Shown piece after piece: positions 39,972 to 50,053 of a DNA stretch of 64,000 bases. The stretch covers positions 124,001 to 188,000 of the forward strand of contig NZ_RAQI01000005.1 of the NCBI RefSeq assembly GCF_003610465.1, in the 5' to 3' direction. The stretch comes from Xenorhabdus ehlersii (GTDB lineage Bacteria; Pseudomonadota; Gammaproteobacteria; Enterobacterales; Enterobacteriaceae). The position numbers and the translations under genes were made by a program. How positions within the stretch are numbered: position 1 is the first letter of the stretch; every line of letters begins with the position of its first letter. The notes under the pieces were generated by a model that ran no database searches, had not been told where the DNA came from, and saw nothing but the letters and a program-made list of their open reading frames with translations.

Positions 39972-40016
39972 GACACCTTCCTGATTTATTATTGTGCCGA
40001 TACCTTGATGTTGATA

Positions 40017-40082
40017 TATATCCCTTATCTCTCAAATTGCGGCTTTGTTGCCAGAGCTATAATTTGAAATCTATTGGGTATA
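40017..40082. repeat. Family 1 palindromic repeat, short copy
   Basis: Between zapA and ygfB. Left end TATATCCCTTATCTCTCAAA continues TTGCGGCTTTGTTG; right end TAATTTGAAATCTATTGGGT plus ATA. Most of the interior is missing compared with the 141-nt copy just downstream. Confidence 0.7.
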
Positions 40083-40147
40083 AAGTAAATTATGGTATAA
40101 AACAAGGCCGACACCAATCATTACCGTACAATACCAAAAGCCCCTTT

Positions 40148-40288
40148 TTCTTCCCTTCATCTTCAAACTGCTGCTTTTGGGCAATGTTCACTTATCCCAG
40201 TCAATTAGTTATAGATATAAAGTATCTATGTTTTGGGGATTCGTGCCCTTGCTATCAACGCGGCATCTCGAAATCGATTGGGGATATA
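40148..40288. repeat. Family 1 palindromic repeat, full-length diverged copy
   Basis: Reads TTCCCTTCATCTTCAAACTG, CTGCTTTTGGGC, then an interior with CCAGTCA, AGTTATAGAT/ATCTATG and GGGGATTCGTGCCCTTG, and ends CTCGAAATCGATTGGGGATA. The order of blocks matches the copy at 14658-14814. It lies in the zapA-ygfB intergenic region, so the long apparent ORF here is not a gene. Confidence 0.65.
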
Positions 40289-40369
40289 TCGGTGTGTGCT
40301 GTCTGGTATAGCGACTCCCCTTGATGGTAGCATAGCATGAACTTATATCGCCAACGATGATCAATATAC

Positions 40370-40957
40370 ATGTCTATACAAAACTCATTACCTAATTATC
40401 AATCATTTGATGAAATTTTGCATCAACAGTCCGTTGCACTGACAGCAGCAGAAATGCATGGCTTAATCAGTGGGTTACTATGCAGTGGAAATCATGGCGG
40501 TAATCACGAGAGTAGTTGGCAGACACTGGTGCATGATCTTGCGAATGATGGCCTGGCATTTTCTCAGGTTTTGGCTCTGCCGCTTAGGGAATTGTACGAA
40601 ACGACGTTTGAATTGCTGGATGACAGTAGTTTCTCGTTCCATCTGTTGCTTCCTGATGAAGAGGCGGGGGTTTTTGAATGCGCAGAAGCGTTGGCGGGAT
40701 GGGTCAACCACTTTCTGCTCGGATTGGGCGTAGCCAATCCTAAATTGACAGAAAATCCAGAAATTCAGGAAGTTATCACCGATTTACGTAACATCGGCAT
40801 GTTGGGCTATGATGAAGACGAAGATCAAGAAGAGCTATCTCAAGCCCTTGAAGAAGTGCTGGAATATGTCCGTGTTGCAGTTCAACTCTGTTATATCGTG
40901 TTTGCGACACCTAAAACCTCAGGCAGTGCAAAAAATGAAAAACCAACATTGCACTGA
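40370..40957 (+). CDS. ygfB: YgfB, UPF0149 family protein
   Basis: A 195-residue acidic helical protein (E. coli YgfB 192-194). Conserved features are [16 protein letters not shown] near residue 27 and [11 protein letters not shown] near residue 112. Its biochemical function is not established in E. coli; a Pseudomonas homologue is linked to control of ampDh3, which is recall rather than sequence evidence. It heads the ygfB-pepP-ubiH-ubiI run, as in E. coli. Confidence 0.93.
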   Translation: MSIQNSLPNYQSFDEILHQQSVALTAAEMHGLISGLLCSGNHGGNHESSWQTLVHDLANDGLAFSQVLALPLRELYETTFELLDDSSFSFHLLLPDEEAGVFECAEALAGWVNHFLLGLGVANPKLTENPEIQEVITDLRNIGMLGYDEDEDQEELSQALEEVLEYVRVAVQLCYIVFATPKTSGSAKNEKPTLH

Positions 40958-40963
40958 TTGGGG

Positions 40964-41004
40964 GTATTCACCCTATAAATTTCAAGCCTTGAAAGATAAG
41001 GGGT
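40964..41004. repeat. Minimal family 1 repeat between ygfB and pepP
   Basis: TATTCACCCTATAAATTTCA then AG, directly joined to CCTTGAAAGATAAGGGGTAT. Both ends of the family are present and the interior is gone. It lies inside the probable ygfB-pepP operon. Confidence 0.6.
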
Positions 41005-41039
41005 ATCCCAACTAACAATATGGAATTGCAGGAGAGGGT

Positions 41040-42356
41040 ATGACTAAACAAGAATATTTATCTCGTCGTCAGGCATTATTGTCGAAAATGGCACCAGCCA
41101 GTGCGGCTATTATTTTTTCGGCTCCGCCTGCGACACGTAATTCAGATAGTGAATATCCCTACCGTCAGCACAGTGATTTTCTGTATCTGACAGGATTCAG
41201 TGAACCGGAAGCGGTTCTGATACTGATCAAAAGCGACGAAACCCACAATCATAGTGTGTTGTTTAATCGTATTCGCGATTTGACTGCGGAAATTTGGTTT
41301 GGTCGTCGTCTTGGACAAGAAGCTGCATTGGAAAAGTTGGGGGTGGATCGTGCCCTGCCATTCGATGATCTCAATGAACAACTCTATTTGTTATTGAATG
41401 GCTTGGAAGTGGTTTATCACGCCCAGGGAGAATTTGAGTACGCTGATAACATCGTCTTTAGTGCCTTGGATAAATTGCGAAAAAACAGCCGTCGTAATTT
41501 TAAGGCGCCAACGATCATGGCAGACTGGCGCCCGTGGCTGCATGAAATGCGTCTGTTTAAGTCAGAAGCTGAATTAGAAATCTTGCGCAAAGCGGGGGAA
41601 ATCAGTGCTCAGGCGCATATCAGGGCGATGCAGGCTTGCCGTTCTGGTATGTTTGAATACCAGCTTGAAGCCGAAATTCACCATGAATTTACCCGTCAGG
41701 GGGCGCGTTATCCGGCTTATAACACCATTATTGGCGCGGGAGAAAACGCCTGTATTCTGCATTACACTGAAAATGAACGTCGTATGAACGATGGCGATTT
41801 AGTGTTAATTGATGCGGGGTGTGAATATGAGGGATATGCCGGTGACATTACGCGGACATTTCCGGTAAATGGCAAGTTTACGCGCCCTCAGCGTGAAATT
41901 TATGACATTGTGCTGGAAGCTATCAATCTTTCTTTGGAACTGTATAGACCAGGTATCAGCATAAGCGAGGTCACGAGACAGGTTGTACGTGTCATGGTGA
42001 AGGGATTGGTAAGATTGGGAATTATGCATGGTGAAGTCGAACAATTGATCGAAACCAATGCTTATCGTCAATTTTTCATGCATGGTTTGAGTCACTGGTT
42101 GGGGCTGGATGTGCATGATGTAGGCGATTACGGCGTTGATCGCGATAGAATTCTGGAACCTGGTATGGTGCTAACTGTAGAGCCAGGGCTTTACATTGCA
42201 CCCGATGCAGATGTCCCGCCGGAATACCGTGGTATAGGTATCCGTATTGAAGATGACATTGTGATAACGGAAACAGGAAATGAAAACCTGACTGAGCTTG
42301 TCGTGAAAGATCCAGATGAAATAGAAGCTCTGATGGCTCAGGCAAAGCACAGTTAA
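41040..42356 (+). CDS. pepP: PepP, Xaa-Pro aminopeptidase P
   Basis: Mn-dependent exopeptidase removing N-terminal residues that precede proline. The 438 residues (E. coli 441) have the N-terminal aminopeptidase-P domain (YPYRQHSDFLYLTGF) and the pita-bread domain with metal ligands in LIDAGCEYEGYAGDITRTFP, in HGLSHWLGLDVHDVG, in MVLTVEPGLYI and in GIGIRIEDDIVI. AGGAGAGGGT precedes the ATG. In the operon it lies between ygfB and ubiH. Confidence 0.96.
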   Translation: MTKQEYLSRRQALLSKMAPASAAIIFSAPPATRNSDSEYPYRQHSDFLYLTGFSEPEAVLILIKSDETHNHSVLFNRIRDLTAEIWFGRRLGQEAALEKLGVDRALPFDDLNEQLYLLLNGLEVVYHAQGEFEYADNIVFSALDKLRKNSRRNFKAPTIMADWRPWLHEMRLFKSEAELEILRKAGEISAQAHIRAMQACRSGMFEYQLEAEIHHEFTRQGARYPAYNTIIGAGENACILHYTENERRMNDGDLVLIDAGCEYEGYAGDITRTFPVNGKFTRPQREIYDIVLEAINLSLELYRPGISISEVTRQVVRVMVKGLVRLGIMHGEVEQLIETNAYRQFFMHGLSHWLGLDVHDVGDYGVDRDRILEPGMVLTVEPGLYIAPDADVPPEYRGIGIRIEDDIVITETGNENLTELVVKDPDEIEALMAQAKHS

Positions 42357-42380
42357 GGTTAAAGTAATCAGGAAGTTATA

Positions 42381-43571
42381 ATGAACGTGATTATTGTGGG
42401 CGGAGGAATGACGGGAGCGACATTGGCTCTGGCTATTGCCTCGTTGAGTCGGGGGCAATTACAAGTCTCCTTGATTGAAGCAGCAGAACCGGCCAAGGAA
42501 CATCCTGGTTTTGATGCGAGGGCTATTGCCTTGGCTTATGGTACATGTCAGCGCTTGCATCAGATCGGTATTTGGCCTGCATTGCAACATTGTGTTACCC
42601 CAATAACTCACGTTCATGTCAGCGACCGCGGTAATAGCGGTTTCGTCAACATCTGCGCCAGTGACTATGATATTTCGGCATTGGGCAATGTAATTGAATT
42701 GCATGATGCTGGAATTCATCTTTTTGATTTATTAAAACAATCTCCAAATATTAAACTTTACTGTCCGGCTAAAATGAGTTCCGTTGAACGTTTAGAAAGT
42801 TCTGTGGTGGTTTCGCTGAATAATGGCGAAAAACTGACAGGAGAACTGCTGGTCGCGGCGGATGGTAGCCACTCTGCGATAGCTCAGGCGTGTAATATAC
42901 CCTTTCAACGGCGATCTTATGGACAGGCAGCCATTATTGCCAATGTGCTGACTTCTGAACACCCTCAAGGAAGGGCATTCGAGCGTTTTACCAAACATGG
43001 ACCATTGGCATTGTTGCCTATGTCGGAAGGGCGCAGTTCACTGGTATGGTGTCATCCACTGGAAAAACAGTCAGAAGTCAATAACTGGAGCCAGCATGAA
43101 TTTCTCCAACAGCTACAAAAAGCATTTGGTTGGCGTTTGGGGAAAATGCTGGGAACCGGTCAACGATATAGTTATCCATTGACGTTGTCGACAGCCAGCA
43201 GGCAAATTAGCCACCGTTTAGCACTGGTAGGTAATGCCTCCCAAACTTTGCATCCGATAGCCGGACAGGGCTTTAACTTAGGGATGCGTGATGTGATGGC
43301 TTTGGCTCAAGTCATTTCAGTAGCGGCCACTGCTGGACAGGATATTGGCGCCTATAAAGTACTGGCACAGTATCAGCAACAGCGTCAGGCAGATCGTGAA
43401 ACTACCATTGAACTCACGGATGGGCTGGTCAGGTTATTCGCTAATGACTACTTACCGTTAAAAATGGGGCGTAATCTTGGCTTGAAGACAATGGAAAGAT
43501 TATCCCCAATGCGGGATCTCTTTGCCCGTCAGACATTAGGTTGGGTTGCACAGTCACCATTGGCAGATTAA
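42381..43571 (+). CDS. ubiH: UbiH, 2-octaprenyl-6-methoxyphenol hydroxylase
   Basis: FAD monooxygenase of ubiquinone synthesis. The 396 residues (E. coli 392) show the FAD dinucleotide motif VIIVGGGMTGATLALAIA, the DG motif VAADGSHSAIAQ near residue 160 and the GD-type motif LVGNASQTLHPIAGQGFNLG near residue 284; here the aspartate common in GDA is replaced by asparagine, as I recall also for E. coli UbiH. It ends just before ubiI and they are surely cotranscribed. Confidence 0.95.
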   Translation: MNVIIVGGGMTGATLALAIASLSRGQLQVSLIEAAEPAKEHPGFDARAIALAYGTCQRLHQIGIWPALQHCVTPITHVHVSDRGNSGFVNICASDYDISALGNVIELHDAGIHLFDLLKQSPNIKLYCPAKMSSVERLESSVVVSLNNGEKLTGELLVAADGSHSAIAQACNIPFQRRSYGQAAIIANVLTSEHPQGRAFERFTKHGPLALLPMSEGRSSLVWCHPLEKQSEVNNWSQHEFLQQLQKAFGWRLGKMLGTGQRYSYPLTLSTASRQISHRLALVGNASQTLHPIAGQGFNLGMRDVMALAQVISVAATAGQDIGAYKVLAQYQQQRQADRETTIELTDGLVRLFANDYLPLKMGRNLGLKTMERLSPMRDLFARQTLGWVAQSPLAD

Positions 43572-43593
43572 GCAGATTAAGAGGAAAGAAAAA

Positions 43594-44826
43594 ATGCAAT
43601 CATTTGATGTGGTGATCGCAGGGGGCGGAATGGTTGGCCTTGCGCTGGCTTGTGGTTTACAAGGTAGTGGTTTGCGCATCGCGATTGTAGAAGAGCACCC
43701 ACCGACAAAGCCATTTGGTGTCAATGATGAATATGCGTTGCGTGTTTCAGCCATCAATGCAGCCAGTGAACGATTACTCACCCATCTTGGTGTCTGGCAA
43801 GATATTCTTGCAATGCGAGCGAGCCCTTATCAGGGAATGGAAGTTTGGGATCAGGACAGTTTCGGGCGTATTCAGTTTAATGCGGGGGAAAATGGACTGA
43901 CACACCTGGGCCATATCATCGAAAACTGTGTGATCCGGCAAGCACTTTGGCAACGCGCGGAAAATCTGCCAGATGTGATGATCTTTACTCCATCTTCTCT
44001 CAAGAATGTTGTCTGGGGAGAAAACGAAGCTTTCATCACTTTATCTGATGGAAGGATGCTGACTTCACGCTTAGTCGTTGGTGCAGATGGTGCTCACTCT
44101 TGGCTGCGTCAACATGCAGATATTCCGCTGACTTTCTGGGATTATGAACATCATGCATTGGTAGCGACAATTCGTACTGAAGAGTCTCATGAAGGTGTTG
44201 CGCGTCAGGTTTTCCACGGTGATGGGATACTGGCTTTCCTGCCCCTGCCAGATCCTCACTTATGTTCAATTGTGTGGTCACTACCGGCTGAATCTGCGCA
44301 ACAGCGCAAATCTATGGAATCCGCGTTGTTCAATCGGCAGCTAAGCGCGACATTTGATATGCGTCTTGGTCAATGTGAACTGATCAGTGATCGACAAACC
44401 ATTCCATTGACGGGGCGTTATGCCCGCAATTTTGCCGCTCATAGATTGGCACTCTTGGGCGATGCAGCACACACTATCCACCCACTGGCTGGTCAGGGGG
44501 TTAATCTCGGATTTATGGATGTGGCAGAACTGATAGGTGAATTGAGCCGTTTAAACCAGCAAGGAAAAGACATCGGCCAGTATCTCTATTTAGGGCGTTA
44601 TGAGCGTCGCCGTAAACACAGTGCGGCGGTTATGCTTGCAGGTATGCAGGGTTTTCGTCAGCTATTTGATGGCAATAACCCGGCTAAAAAATTATTGCGC
44701 GGTATTGGGTTATCCTTGGCTGATCACTTACCGGCAATGAAGCCGCAATTGCTTCGTCATGCAATGGGGCTAAATGACCTTCCTGATTGGCTGATCTCTC
44801 AAACCGCTTCGGTTGAAAAAATCTAA
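43594..44826 (+). CDS. ubiI: UbiI (VisC), 2-octaprenylphenol hydroxylase
   Basis: Flavin monooxygenase for C5 hydroxylation in ubiquinone synthesis, a paralogue of UbiH. From ATG 43594 (MQSFDVVIAGGGMVGLALAC) it has 410 residues; GAGGA precedes this start by 8 nt, while an upstream in-frame codon at 43546 would run into ubiH. Motifs: VVGADGAHSWLR near residue 165 and LLGDAAHTIHPLAGQGVNLG near 287. It ends NDLPDWLISQTASVEKI, a few residues longer than E. coli. A terminator follows. Confidence 0.95.
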   Translation: MQSFDVVIAGGGMVGLALACGLQGSGLRIAIVEEHPPTKPFGVNDEYALRVSAINAASERLLTHLGVWQDILAMRASPYQGMEVWDQDSFGRIQFNAGENGLTHLGHIIENCVIRQALWQRAENLPDVMIFTPSSLKNVVWGENEAFITLSDGRMLTSRLVVGADGAHSWLRQHADIPLTFWDYEHHALVATIRTEESHEGVARQVFHGDGILAFLPLPDPHLCSIVWSLPAESAQQRKSMESALFNRQLSATFDMRLGQCELISDRQTIPLTGRYARNFAAHRLALLGDAAHTIHPLAGQGVNLGFMDVAELIGELSRLNQQGKDIGQYLYLGRYERRRKHSAAVMLAGMQGFRQLFDGNNPAKKLLRGIGLSLADHLPAMKPQLLRHAMGLNDLPDWLISQTASVEKI

Positions 44827-44862
44827 TTCAGCCCGCGAATTAGAATTAGTTTTTCTCATATT

Positions 44863-44910
44863 AGGCTAAAGTGTGTTAAGTCGATTTACTTCATACTTTA
44901 GCCTTTTTTC
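44863..44910 (+). terminator. Rho-independent terminator of the pepP-ubiHI operon
   Basis: AGGCTAAAGT / ACTTTAGCCT, a perfect 10-bp stem with a 22-nt loop, followed by six T residues. Confidence 0.85.
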
Positions 44911-44964
44911 AATCTAAAAATATTGTTTTCTGTCATTTGTTAAAAATTTTGAGTGTTTTTGTGT

Positions 44965-45037
44965 AATAAATTAGACAAAAATTCTGCATGGCAATAAGGG
45001 TCTTTTTGGATTGCCGCTGCAATGCAGCTAATTTATT
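44965..45037. repeat. Nested stem structure upstream of gcvT
   Basis: Three perfect stems stack in order: AATAAATTAG/CTAATTTATT (10 bp), CTGCAT/ATGCAG (6 bp) and GGCAAT/ATTGCC (6 bp), 22 paired positions in all. They are interrupted only by a 9-nt bulge on the left and a 6-nt bulge on the right, around a 14-nt loop. It lies 161 nt before the gcvT start. It could be a leader RNA structure or an unrelated miniature element; it does not match the other repeat families in the window. Confidence 0.65.
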
Positions 45038-45198
45038 TTATGGTTCATTTCCTGTTTCAGTGGTAACTTCTGATCCCAAGGTATCGTTTGCGTGATTAAC
45101 CGTTTCTTTGCTTCATGATCCAACACCTGCCGGTTAATGCGCCGTCTGTTTTTTCAGGTCACGAATGTTTTCATGTCAAGAATGTAAAGAGGGAAATA
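45038..45198 (+). promoter_or_regulatory. gcvT leader with possible attenuator-like stem
   Basis: ATTAACCG (45095-45102) and CGGTTAAT (45131-45138) form a perfect 8-bp stem, extendable by a few pairs, followed 10 nt later by six T residues (45149-45154). This could be a weak terminator in the leader. No glycine riboswitch core was recognised. The ribosome site AGAGGGA precedes the gcvT ATG. Confidence 0.35.
45078..45093 (-). promoter_or_regulatory. Possible PurR box before gcvT
   Basis: On the reverse strand the sequence reads ACGCAAACGATACCTT, close to the PurR consensus ACGCAAACGTTTTCNT in its first nine positions. E. coli gcvTHP is repressed by PurR, which supports the call; the right half is weaker. 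Confidence 0.5.
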
Positions 45199-46296
45199 AT
45201 GTCAAAACACACCCCACTATATGATCAACATCTGGCATGCGGAGCACGCATGGTAGATTTTCATGGCTGGATGATGCCCCTGCACTATGGTTCACAAATC
45301 GACGAGCATCATACAGTGCGTACTGATGCCGGTATGTTCGACGTTTCCCACATGACAATTGTGGATCTACACGGTCCAGGTTGTCGTGATTTTCTCCGTT
45401 ATCTTCTGGCCAATGACATTGCTAAACTCACCGAGCAGGGCAAAGCACTGTATACCGCAATGTTAAATGCTTCCGCTGGCGTTATTGATGACCTGATTGT
45501 TTATTTCTTCACTGATAACTTTTATCGCATGGTTGTGAATTCAGCGACCCGCGAGAAAGACCTGGCATGGATTAACCAACATGCTGAGAAATATGACGTT
45601 GAAATGACTGTGCGTGATGATTTGGCTCTGATTGCTGTTCAGGGACCAAACGCGCAAGTGAAAGTTCAATCACTGCTAAGCGATGAGCAGAAGCAGACGA
45701 TAACTGGCATTAAACCTTTCTTTGGTGTCCAGTCGGGAAATCTATTTATTGCTACGACGGGTTATACCGGTGAAGCAGGTTATGAAATTGCACTGCCTAA
45801 AGAACACGCGGCAGATTTCTGGCAGCAGTTGTTGGCTGTAGGGGTAAAACCTGCAGGATTGGGGGCGCGTGACACATTGCGTCTTGAAGCGGGCATGAAC
45901 CTTTATGGTCAAGAAATGGATGAAACTATTTCACCGTTGGCCGCCAACATGGGCTGGACAATTGCCTGGAAACCGGAAGATCGTCAGTTCATTGGCCGTG
46001 AAGCATTGGAAAGACAACGTGAAACGAATACTGAACAATTAGTTGGACTGGTCATGCGTGAAAAAGGGGTATTGCGTGGTGGTTTAACTGTCAGTTTCAC
46101 TGATGGTTCCGGAGAAATGCGTTCTGGAGTAATTACCAGCGGAACATTCTCTCCAACCTTAGGATTTAGTATAGCCCTTGCACGTGTACCGCAAGGTATT
46201 GGTGAACAGGCGGTTGTCCAGCTCCGTAATCGTGAAATTCCTGTTCAGGTTGTTAAACCTGGCTTTGTACGGATGGGCAAATCACTTGTAGATTGA
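45199..46296 (+). CDS. gcvT: GcvT, aminomethyltransferase (T-protein)
   Basis: Transfers the methylene from the H-protein aminomethyl-lipoyl arm to tetrahydrofolate and releases ammonia. I choose ATG 45199 ([20 protein letters not shown]), giving 365 residues (E. coli 364), with AGAGGGA upstream; the frame stays open back to 45115 but those 28 codons have no conserved sequence. The folate-binding core with [15 protein letters not shown] and [16 protein letters not shown] is intact. First gene of gcvTHP. Confidence 0.96.
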   Translation: MSKHTPLYDQHLACGARMVDFHGWMMPLHYGSQIDEHHTVRTDAGMFDVSHMTIVDLHGPGCRDFLRYLLANDIAKLTEQGKALYTAMLNASAGVIDDLIVYFFTDNFYRMVVNSATREKDLAWINQHAEKYDVEMTVRDDLALIAVQGPNAQVKVQSLLSDEQKQTITGIKPFFGVQSGNLFIATTGYTGEAGYEIALPKEHAADFWQQLLAVGVKPAGLGARDTLRLEAGMNLYGQEMDETISPLAANMGWTIAWKPEDRQFIGREALERQRETNTEQLVGLVMREKGVLRGGLTVSFTDGSGEMRSGVITSGTFSPTLGFSIALARVPQGIGEQAVVQLRNREIPVQVVKPGFVRMGKSLVD

Positions 46297-46320
46297 ACAA
46301 AAAACAAGGAGAAGGCAACG

Positions 46321-46713
46321 ATGAGTCATGTACCAGTAGAATTAAAATATACAGAATCACATGAATGGGTTCGCTCGGAAGGAAATGGTGAATATACCGT
46401 AGGCATTACCGAACATGCCCAGAATTTATTGGGAGATATGGTATTTGTTGATTTGCCTGAAATAGGCACAAAAGTAAATAGTGGTGATGATTGTGCTGTT
46501 GTAGAGTCAGTCAAAGCGGCTTCTGATATTTACGCACCAGTGAGTGGTAAGATTATTGCGGTTAACTCTGACCTGGAAAGTTCTCCCGAATTAGTGAACA
46601 GTGAACCCTATAACGAAGGTTGGCTGTTCCGCATTAAAATAACCGATGAGAGTGAACTCGCTAATTTGCTCGATGCCGAAAGCTATCGGTCACTCTTGGA
46701 AGAAGACGAATAA
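46321..46713 (+). CDS. gcvH: GcvH, glycine cleavage H-protein
   Basis: Lipoyl carrier that shuttles intermediates between GcvP, GcvT and Lpd. The 130 residues match E. coli (129). The lipoylation site is K65 in [27 protein letters not shown] precedes the ATG and the gene is 24 nt after gcvT. A strong terminator follows, before gcvP. Confidence 0.97.
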   Translation: MSHVPVELKYTESHEWVRSEGNGEYTVGITEHAQNLLGDMVFVDLPEIGTKVNSGDDCAVVESVKAASDIYAPVSGKIIAVNSDLESSPELVNSEPYNEGWLFRIKITDESELANLLDAESYRSLLEEDE

Positions 46714-46724
46714 TGTTTTTGAAT

Positions 46725-46759
46725 CGCCCCATATCACATTGTGAGTGGGGCGTTTTTTT
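46725..46759 (+). terminator. Terminator between gcvH and gcvP
   Basis: CGCCCC / GGGGCG stem, with further pairing inside around CACATTGTG, followed by seven T residues. Its position inside the gcvTHP operon suggests reduced gcvP transcription or a separate gcvP promoter. Confidence 0.8.
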
Positions 46760-46774
46760 GTATGCCGTTTTTTA

Positions 46775-46833
46775 TAGCCAATGGATTTCAAGTGATAGGC
46801 ATCAAAACTGTAACTTGAAAGATAGAAGGCATA
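46775..46833. repeat. Family 1 palindromic repeat between gcvH and gcvP
   Basis: TATAGCCAATGGATTTCAAG at the left and ACTTGAAAGATAGAAGGCAT at the right are imperfect inverted ends around a short interior. The element ends 24 nt before gcvP. Confidence 0.65.
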
Positions 46834-46857
46834 GCGAGTTTCAGGAAATTATCATCA

Positions 46858-49734
46858 ATGACTCAGACATTAATCCAACTTGAAAATCAAGGTGAATTCA
46901 TTCGTCGCCACATTGGTTCTTCTGCTGAACAGCAAACAGAGATGCTGGCGATAGTAGGTGCAAATTCTCTTGATGATTTGACCAATAAAATTGTTCCTCG
47001 TGATATCGCATTATCAGAACCTCCTGCGGTTGGTGAAGGTGTGACTGAACAACAGGCCCTGGCTGAATTGAAAGCGATAGCGAGCCAGAACCAGCGCTAT
47101 CAATCGTATATCGGTATGGGATATTCACCCGCAATTCTTCCCCCCGTTATTTTGCGTAATTTGTTGGAAAATCCGGGCTGGTATACTGCATATACCCCTT
47201 ATCAACCGGAAGTTTCTCAAGGCCGATTAGAAGCCTTGCTGAACTTTCAGCAAGTCACAATTGACCTGACAGGTTTAGATCTTGCTTCTGCTTCACTACT
47301 GGATGAAGCAACAGCAGCCGCAGAAGCGATGGCAATGGCAAAACGGATCAGTAAGCTGAAAGGGGCTGAACGTTTCTTTGTGGCAGATGATATTCATCCA
47401 CAAACGTTGGATGTAGTACATACCCGTGCTGAAACATTTGGATTTGAAGTCATTGTTGATAAAGCAGAAAAAGTACTGGAACTGGAAGGGGTTTTTGGTG
47501 TCCTGCTGCAACAAACAGGAACGACGGGTGTAGTCCATGATTACAGTGACCTGATTGCAAAACTGAAAGAGCGTAAAATCATTGTCAGCGTTGCTGCGGA
47601 TTTCATGGCATTGGTCATATTGACCGCGCCGGGCAAACAAGGTGCCGACATTGTATTTGGTTCTGCACAGCGTTTTGGTGTGCCGATGGGATATGGCGGC
47701 CCTCACGCTGCCTTCTTTGCATGTAGAGATGAATTCAAACGTTCCATGCCGGGTCGTATTATCGGTGTTTCCCGTGATGCAGCGGGTAACAGGGCACTGC
47801 GCATGGCGATGCAAACCCGCGAGCAGCACATTCGTCGTGAGAAAGCGAATTCCAATATCTGTACTTCGCAAGTTTTACTGGCCAATATTGCGGGAATGTA
47901 CGCCGTTTATCACGGTTCTGAAGGTTTGAAGCGCATTGCTAACCGTATTCACCGACTGACAGATATTCTGGCTGCTGGTTTGCAAAAGGCGGGTATCACA
48001 CTACGTCATAAGACATGGTTTGATACATTGGCGATTGAAGTGTCAGATAAGGCTCAGGTACTGGCAAGAGCGGCTAAAGCACAAATTAACTTGCGTACCG
48101 ATATTCTTGGTGCCGTCGGTGTATCCTTGAGTGAAAAAACCAGCCGCGATGATTTAGTAACCCTGTATCAAGTGATTACAGGTTCTGACTCAGTGCTGGA
48201 TATTGATGCTCTTGATCGTGAAATCGCGACAGGCAGCCAATCTATTCCAGCTTCCATGCTGCGTAATGACGACATTTTGACACATGACAATTTCCGTCGT
48301 TACCACAGCGAAACTGACATGATGCGTTATATGCACAGTCTGGAGCGTAAAGATCTGGCGCTGAATCAAGCCATGATCCCGCTGGGTTCGTGTACCATGA
48401 AACTGAATGCAGCGGCGGAAATCATGCCGATTACCTGGCCTGAATTCACTGATATGCATCCGTTCTGCCCGCCAGAACAAGCGCAGGGTTATCACCAGAT
48501 GATCAGCCAACTTTCCCATTGGCTGGTATTGTTGACGGGATATGATGCTGTTTGTATGCAGCCAAACTCCGGCGCCCAAGGGGAATATGCCGGTCTGCTG
48601 GCAATTCGTCGCTATTACGCCAGCCGTGGTGAACAACATCGCCATATTTGCTTAATTCCAAGCTCTGCGCATGGCACAAACCCGGCTTCTGCTCATATGG
48701 CAGGAATGACCGTTGTTGTTGTGGACTGTGACAAAGAAGGCAACATTGATCTGGTTGATTTGCGTGAAAAAGCGCAAAAATACAGTGACAATCTTGCCTG
48801 TATCATGGTGACTTACCCGTCAACGCACGGTGTCTATGAAGAAACCATCCGTGAAATTTGTGAAATTATTCATCAAAACGGGGGGCAGGTTTATCTTGAT
48901 GGTGCGAACATGAACGCACAAGTCGGGATTACAACTCCGGGCTTTATTGGTGCGGATGTTTCGCATCTGAACCTGCATAAAACCTTCTGTATTCCACACG
49001 GTGGTGGTGGTCCAGGAATGGGACCGATTGGTGTGAAAAAACATCTCGCACCATTTGTGCCAGGTCATTCAGTGGTTGAAATGGATGAAGTCACTACATT
49101 AGGTGCAGTATCCGCAGCGCCATTTGGCAGTGCATCTATCCTGCCAATTAGCTGGATGTATATTCGCATGATGGGGGCAAAAGGGCTGAAACAGGCCAGC
49201 CAGGTTGCGATCCTGAATGCAAACTACATTGCAGCCCGTCTGAAAGGCGCTTATGAAATCCTCTATACCGGACGTGATGGGTACGTTGCTCACGAATGTA
49301 TTCTGGACATTCGCCCACTGAAAGAAGAATTCGGCATTAGTGAGATGGATATTGCCAAGCGTTTGATTGACTACGGTTTCCATGCACCAACCATGTCATT
49401 CCCGGTTGCGGGAACCTTGATGGTTGAACCAACGGAATCAGAGAGTAAAGTTGAAATTGATCGTTTTATTGACGCAATGCTGGCAATTCGACAAGAGATC
49501 AGCAAAGTGGCAAGCGGAGAATGGCCTTTGGAAGATAATCCATTGGTCAATGCCCCACACGTTCAGGCTGAACTCATTTCTGATTGGGATCATGCCTATA
49601 GCCGTGAAATTGCCGTTTTCCCAACTGCGGAAACGAAAGCCAATAAATACTGGCCGACGGTTAAACGTCTTGATGATGTTTACGGTGATCGCAATTTACA
49701 TTGCTCTTGTGCGCCAATTGAAAATTATCGTTAG
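46858..49734 (+). CDS. gcvP: GcvP, glycine dehydrogenase (decarboxylating)
   Basis: PLP enzyme that decarboxylates glycine and loads the aminomethyl group on GcvH. The 958 residues are the full fused alpha-beta form (E. coli 957). The PLP lysine is K708 in [20 protein letters not shown]; the N-terminal half has [15 protein letters not shown]. The stop is followed by a clear terminator. It follows gcvH after 144 nt that include a terminator and a palindromic repeat, unlike the tighter E. coli spacing. Confidence 0.97.
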   Translation: MTQTLIQLENQGEFIRRHIGSSAEQQTEMLAIVGANSLDDLTNKIVPRDIALSEPPAVGEGVTEQQALAELKAIASQNQRYQSYIGMGYSPAILPPVILRNLLENPGWYTAYTPYQPEVSQGRLEALLNFQQVTIDLTGLDLASASLLDEATAAAEAMAMAKRISKLKGAERFFVADDIHPQTLDVVHTRAETFGFEVIVDKAEKVLELEGVFGVLLQQTGTTGVVHDYSDLIAKLKERKIIVSVAADFMALVILTAPGKQGADIVFGSAQRFGVPMGYGGPHAAFFACRDEFKRSMPGRIIGVSRDAAGNRALRMAMQTREQHIRREKANSNICTSQVLLANIAGMYAVYHGSEGLKRIANRIHRLTDILAAGLQKAGITLRHKTWFDTLAIEVSDKAQVLARAAKAQINLRTDILGAVGVSLSEKTSRDDLVTLYQVITGSDSVLDIDALDREIATGSQSIPASMLRNDDILTHDNFRRYHSETDMMRYMHSLERKDLALNQAMIPLGSCTMKLNAAAEIMPITWPEFTDMHPFCPPEQAQGYHQMISQLSHWLVLLTGYDAVCMQPNSGAQGEYAGLLAIRRYYASRGEQHRHICLIPSSAHGTNPASAHMAGMTVVVVDCDKEGNIDLVDLREKAQKYSDNLACIMVTYPSTHGVYEETIREICEIIHQNGGQVYLDGANMNAQVGITTPGFIGADVSHLNLHKTFCIPHGGGGPGMGPIGVKKHLAPFVPGHSVVEMDEVTTLGAVSAAPFGSASILPISWMYIRMMGAKGLKQASQVAILNANYIAARLKGAYEILYTGRDGYVAHECILDIRPLKEEFGISEMDIAKRLIDYGFHAPTMSFPVAGTLMVEPTESESKVEIDRFIDAMLAIRQEISKVASGEWPLEDNPLVNAPHVQAELISDWDHAYSREIAVFPTAETKANKYWPTVKRLDDVYGDRNLHCSCAPIENYR

Positions 49735-49761
49735 TCATAAATAAATTAACGAGACTCAACG

Positions 49762-49802
49762 AAAGCAGTGTTAGGAAATATTGCTGACACTGCTTTTTTT
49801 AT
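49762..49802 (+). terminator. Rho-independent terminator of gcvP
   Basis: AAAGCAGTGT / ACACTGCTTT, a perfect 10-bp stem with a 15-nt loop, followed by a run of T residues. Confidence 0.85.
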
Positions 49803-50053
49803 TAATTAAATTAATATACGGGGTAATGACTGTCATGATAACAATTTGCTGATTGATTTTATAATTCTTCGATTTTGCATAATATTCAAATGACAAAAAT
49901 TGATGTGATTTGTCGTCGTATCTGGCAACTTGAATTTCTATTTTGCTTAAATAACGTGAGCTTCGCTTAAAAAAGGAACTAAGAAAGAATCTTAAAGCTG
50001 CCAGTGGTACCTGACAGCTTGATTTAGGGGATTAGAGGAGAAAAGGCAGGAAA
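49803..50053. other. Intergenic region gcvP-yfbR
   Basis: No gene seen. The stretch is AT-rich. At 49995-50020 lies an imperfect hairpin (AAGCTGCCAG / CTGACAGCTT, 9 of 10 pairs) that on the reverse strand is followed by TTAAGATTCTTTCTT and so may terminate yfbR. Confidence 0.55.

Noticed and set aside
39992..40324. Forward ORF of 110 codons between zapA and ygfB
   Set aside because: It is made of two palindromic repeat copies and has no family match.
44827..45198. Glycine riboswitch upstream of gcvT
   Set aside because: The expected conserved core was not found; the visible stems are of a different kind, and E. coli relatives control gcv by proteins.
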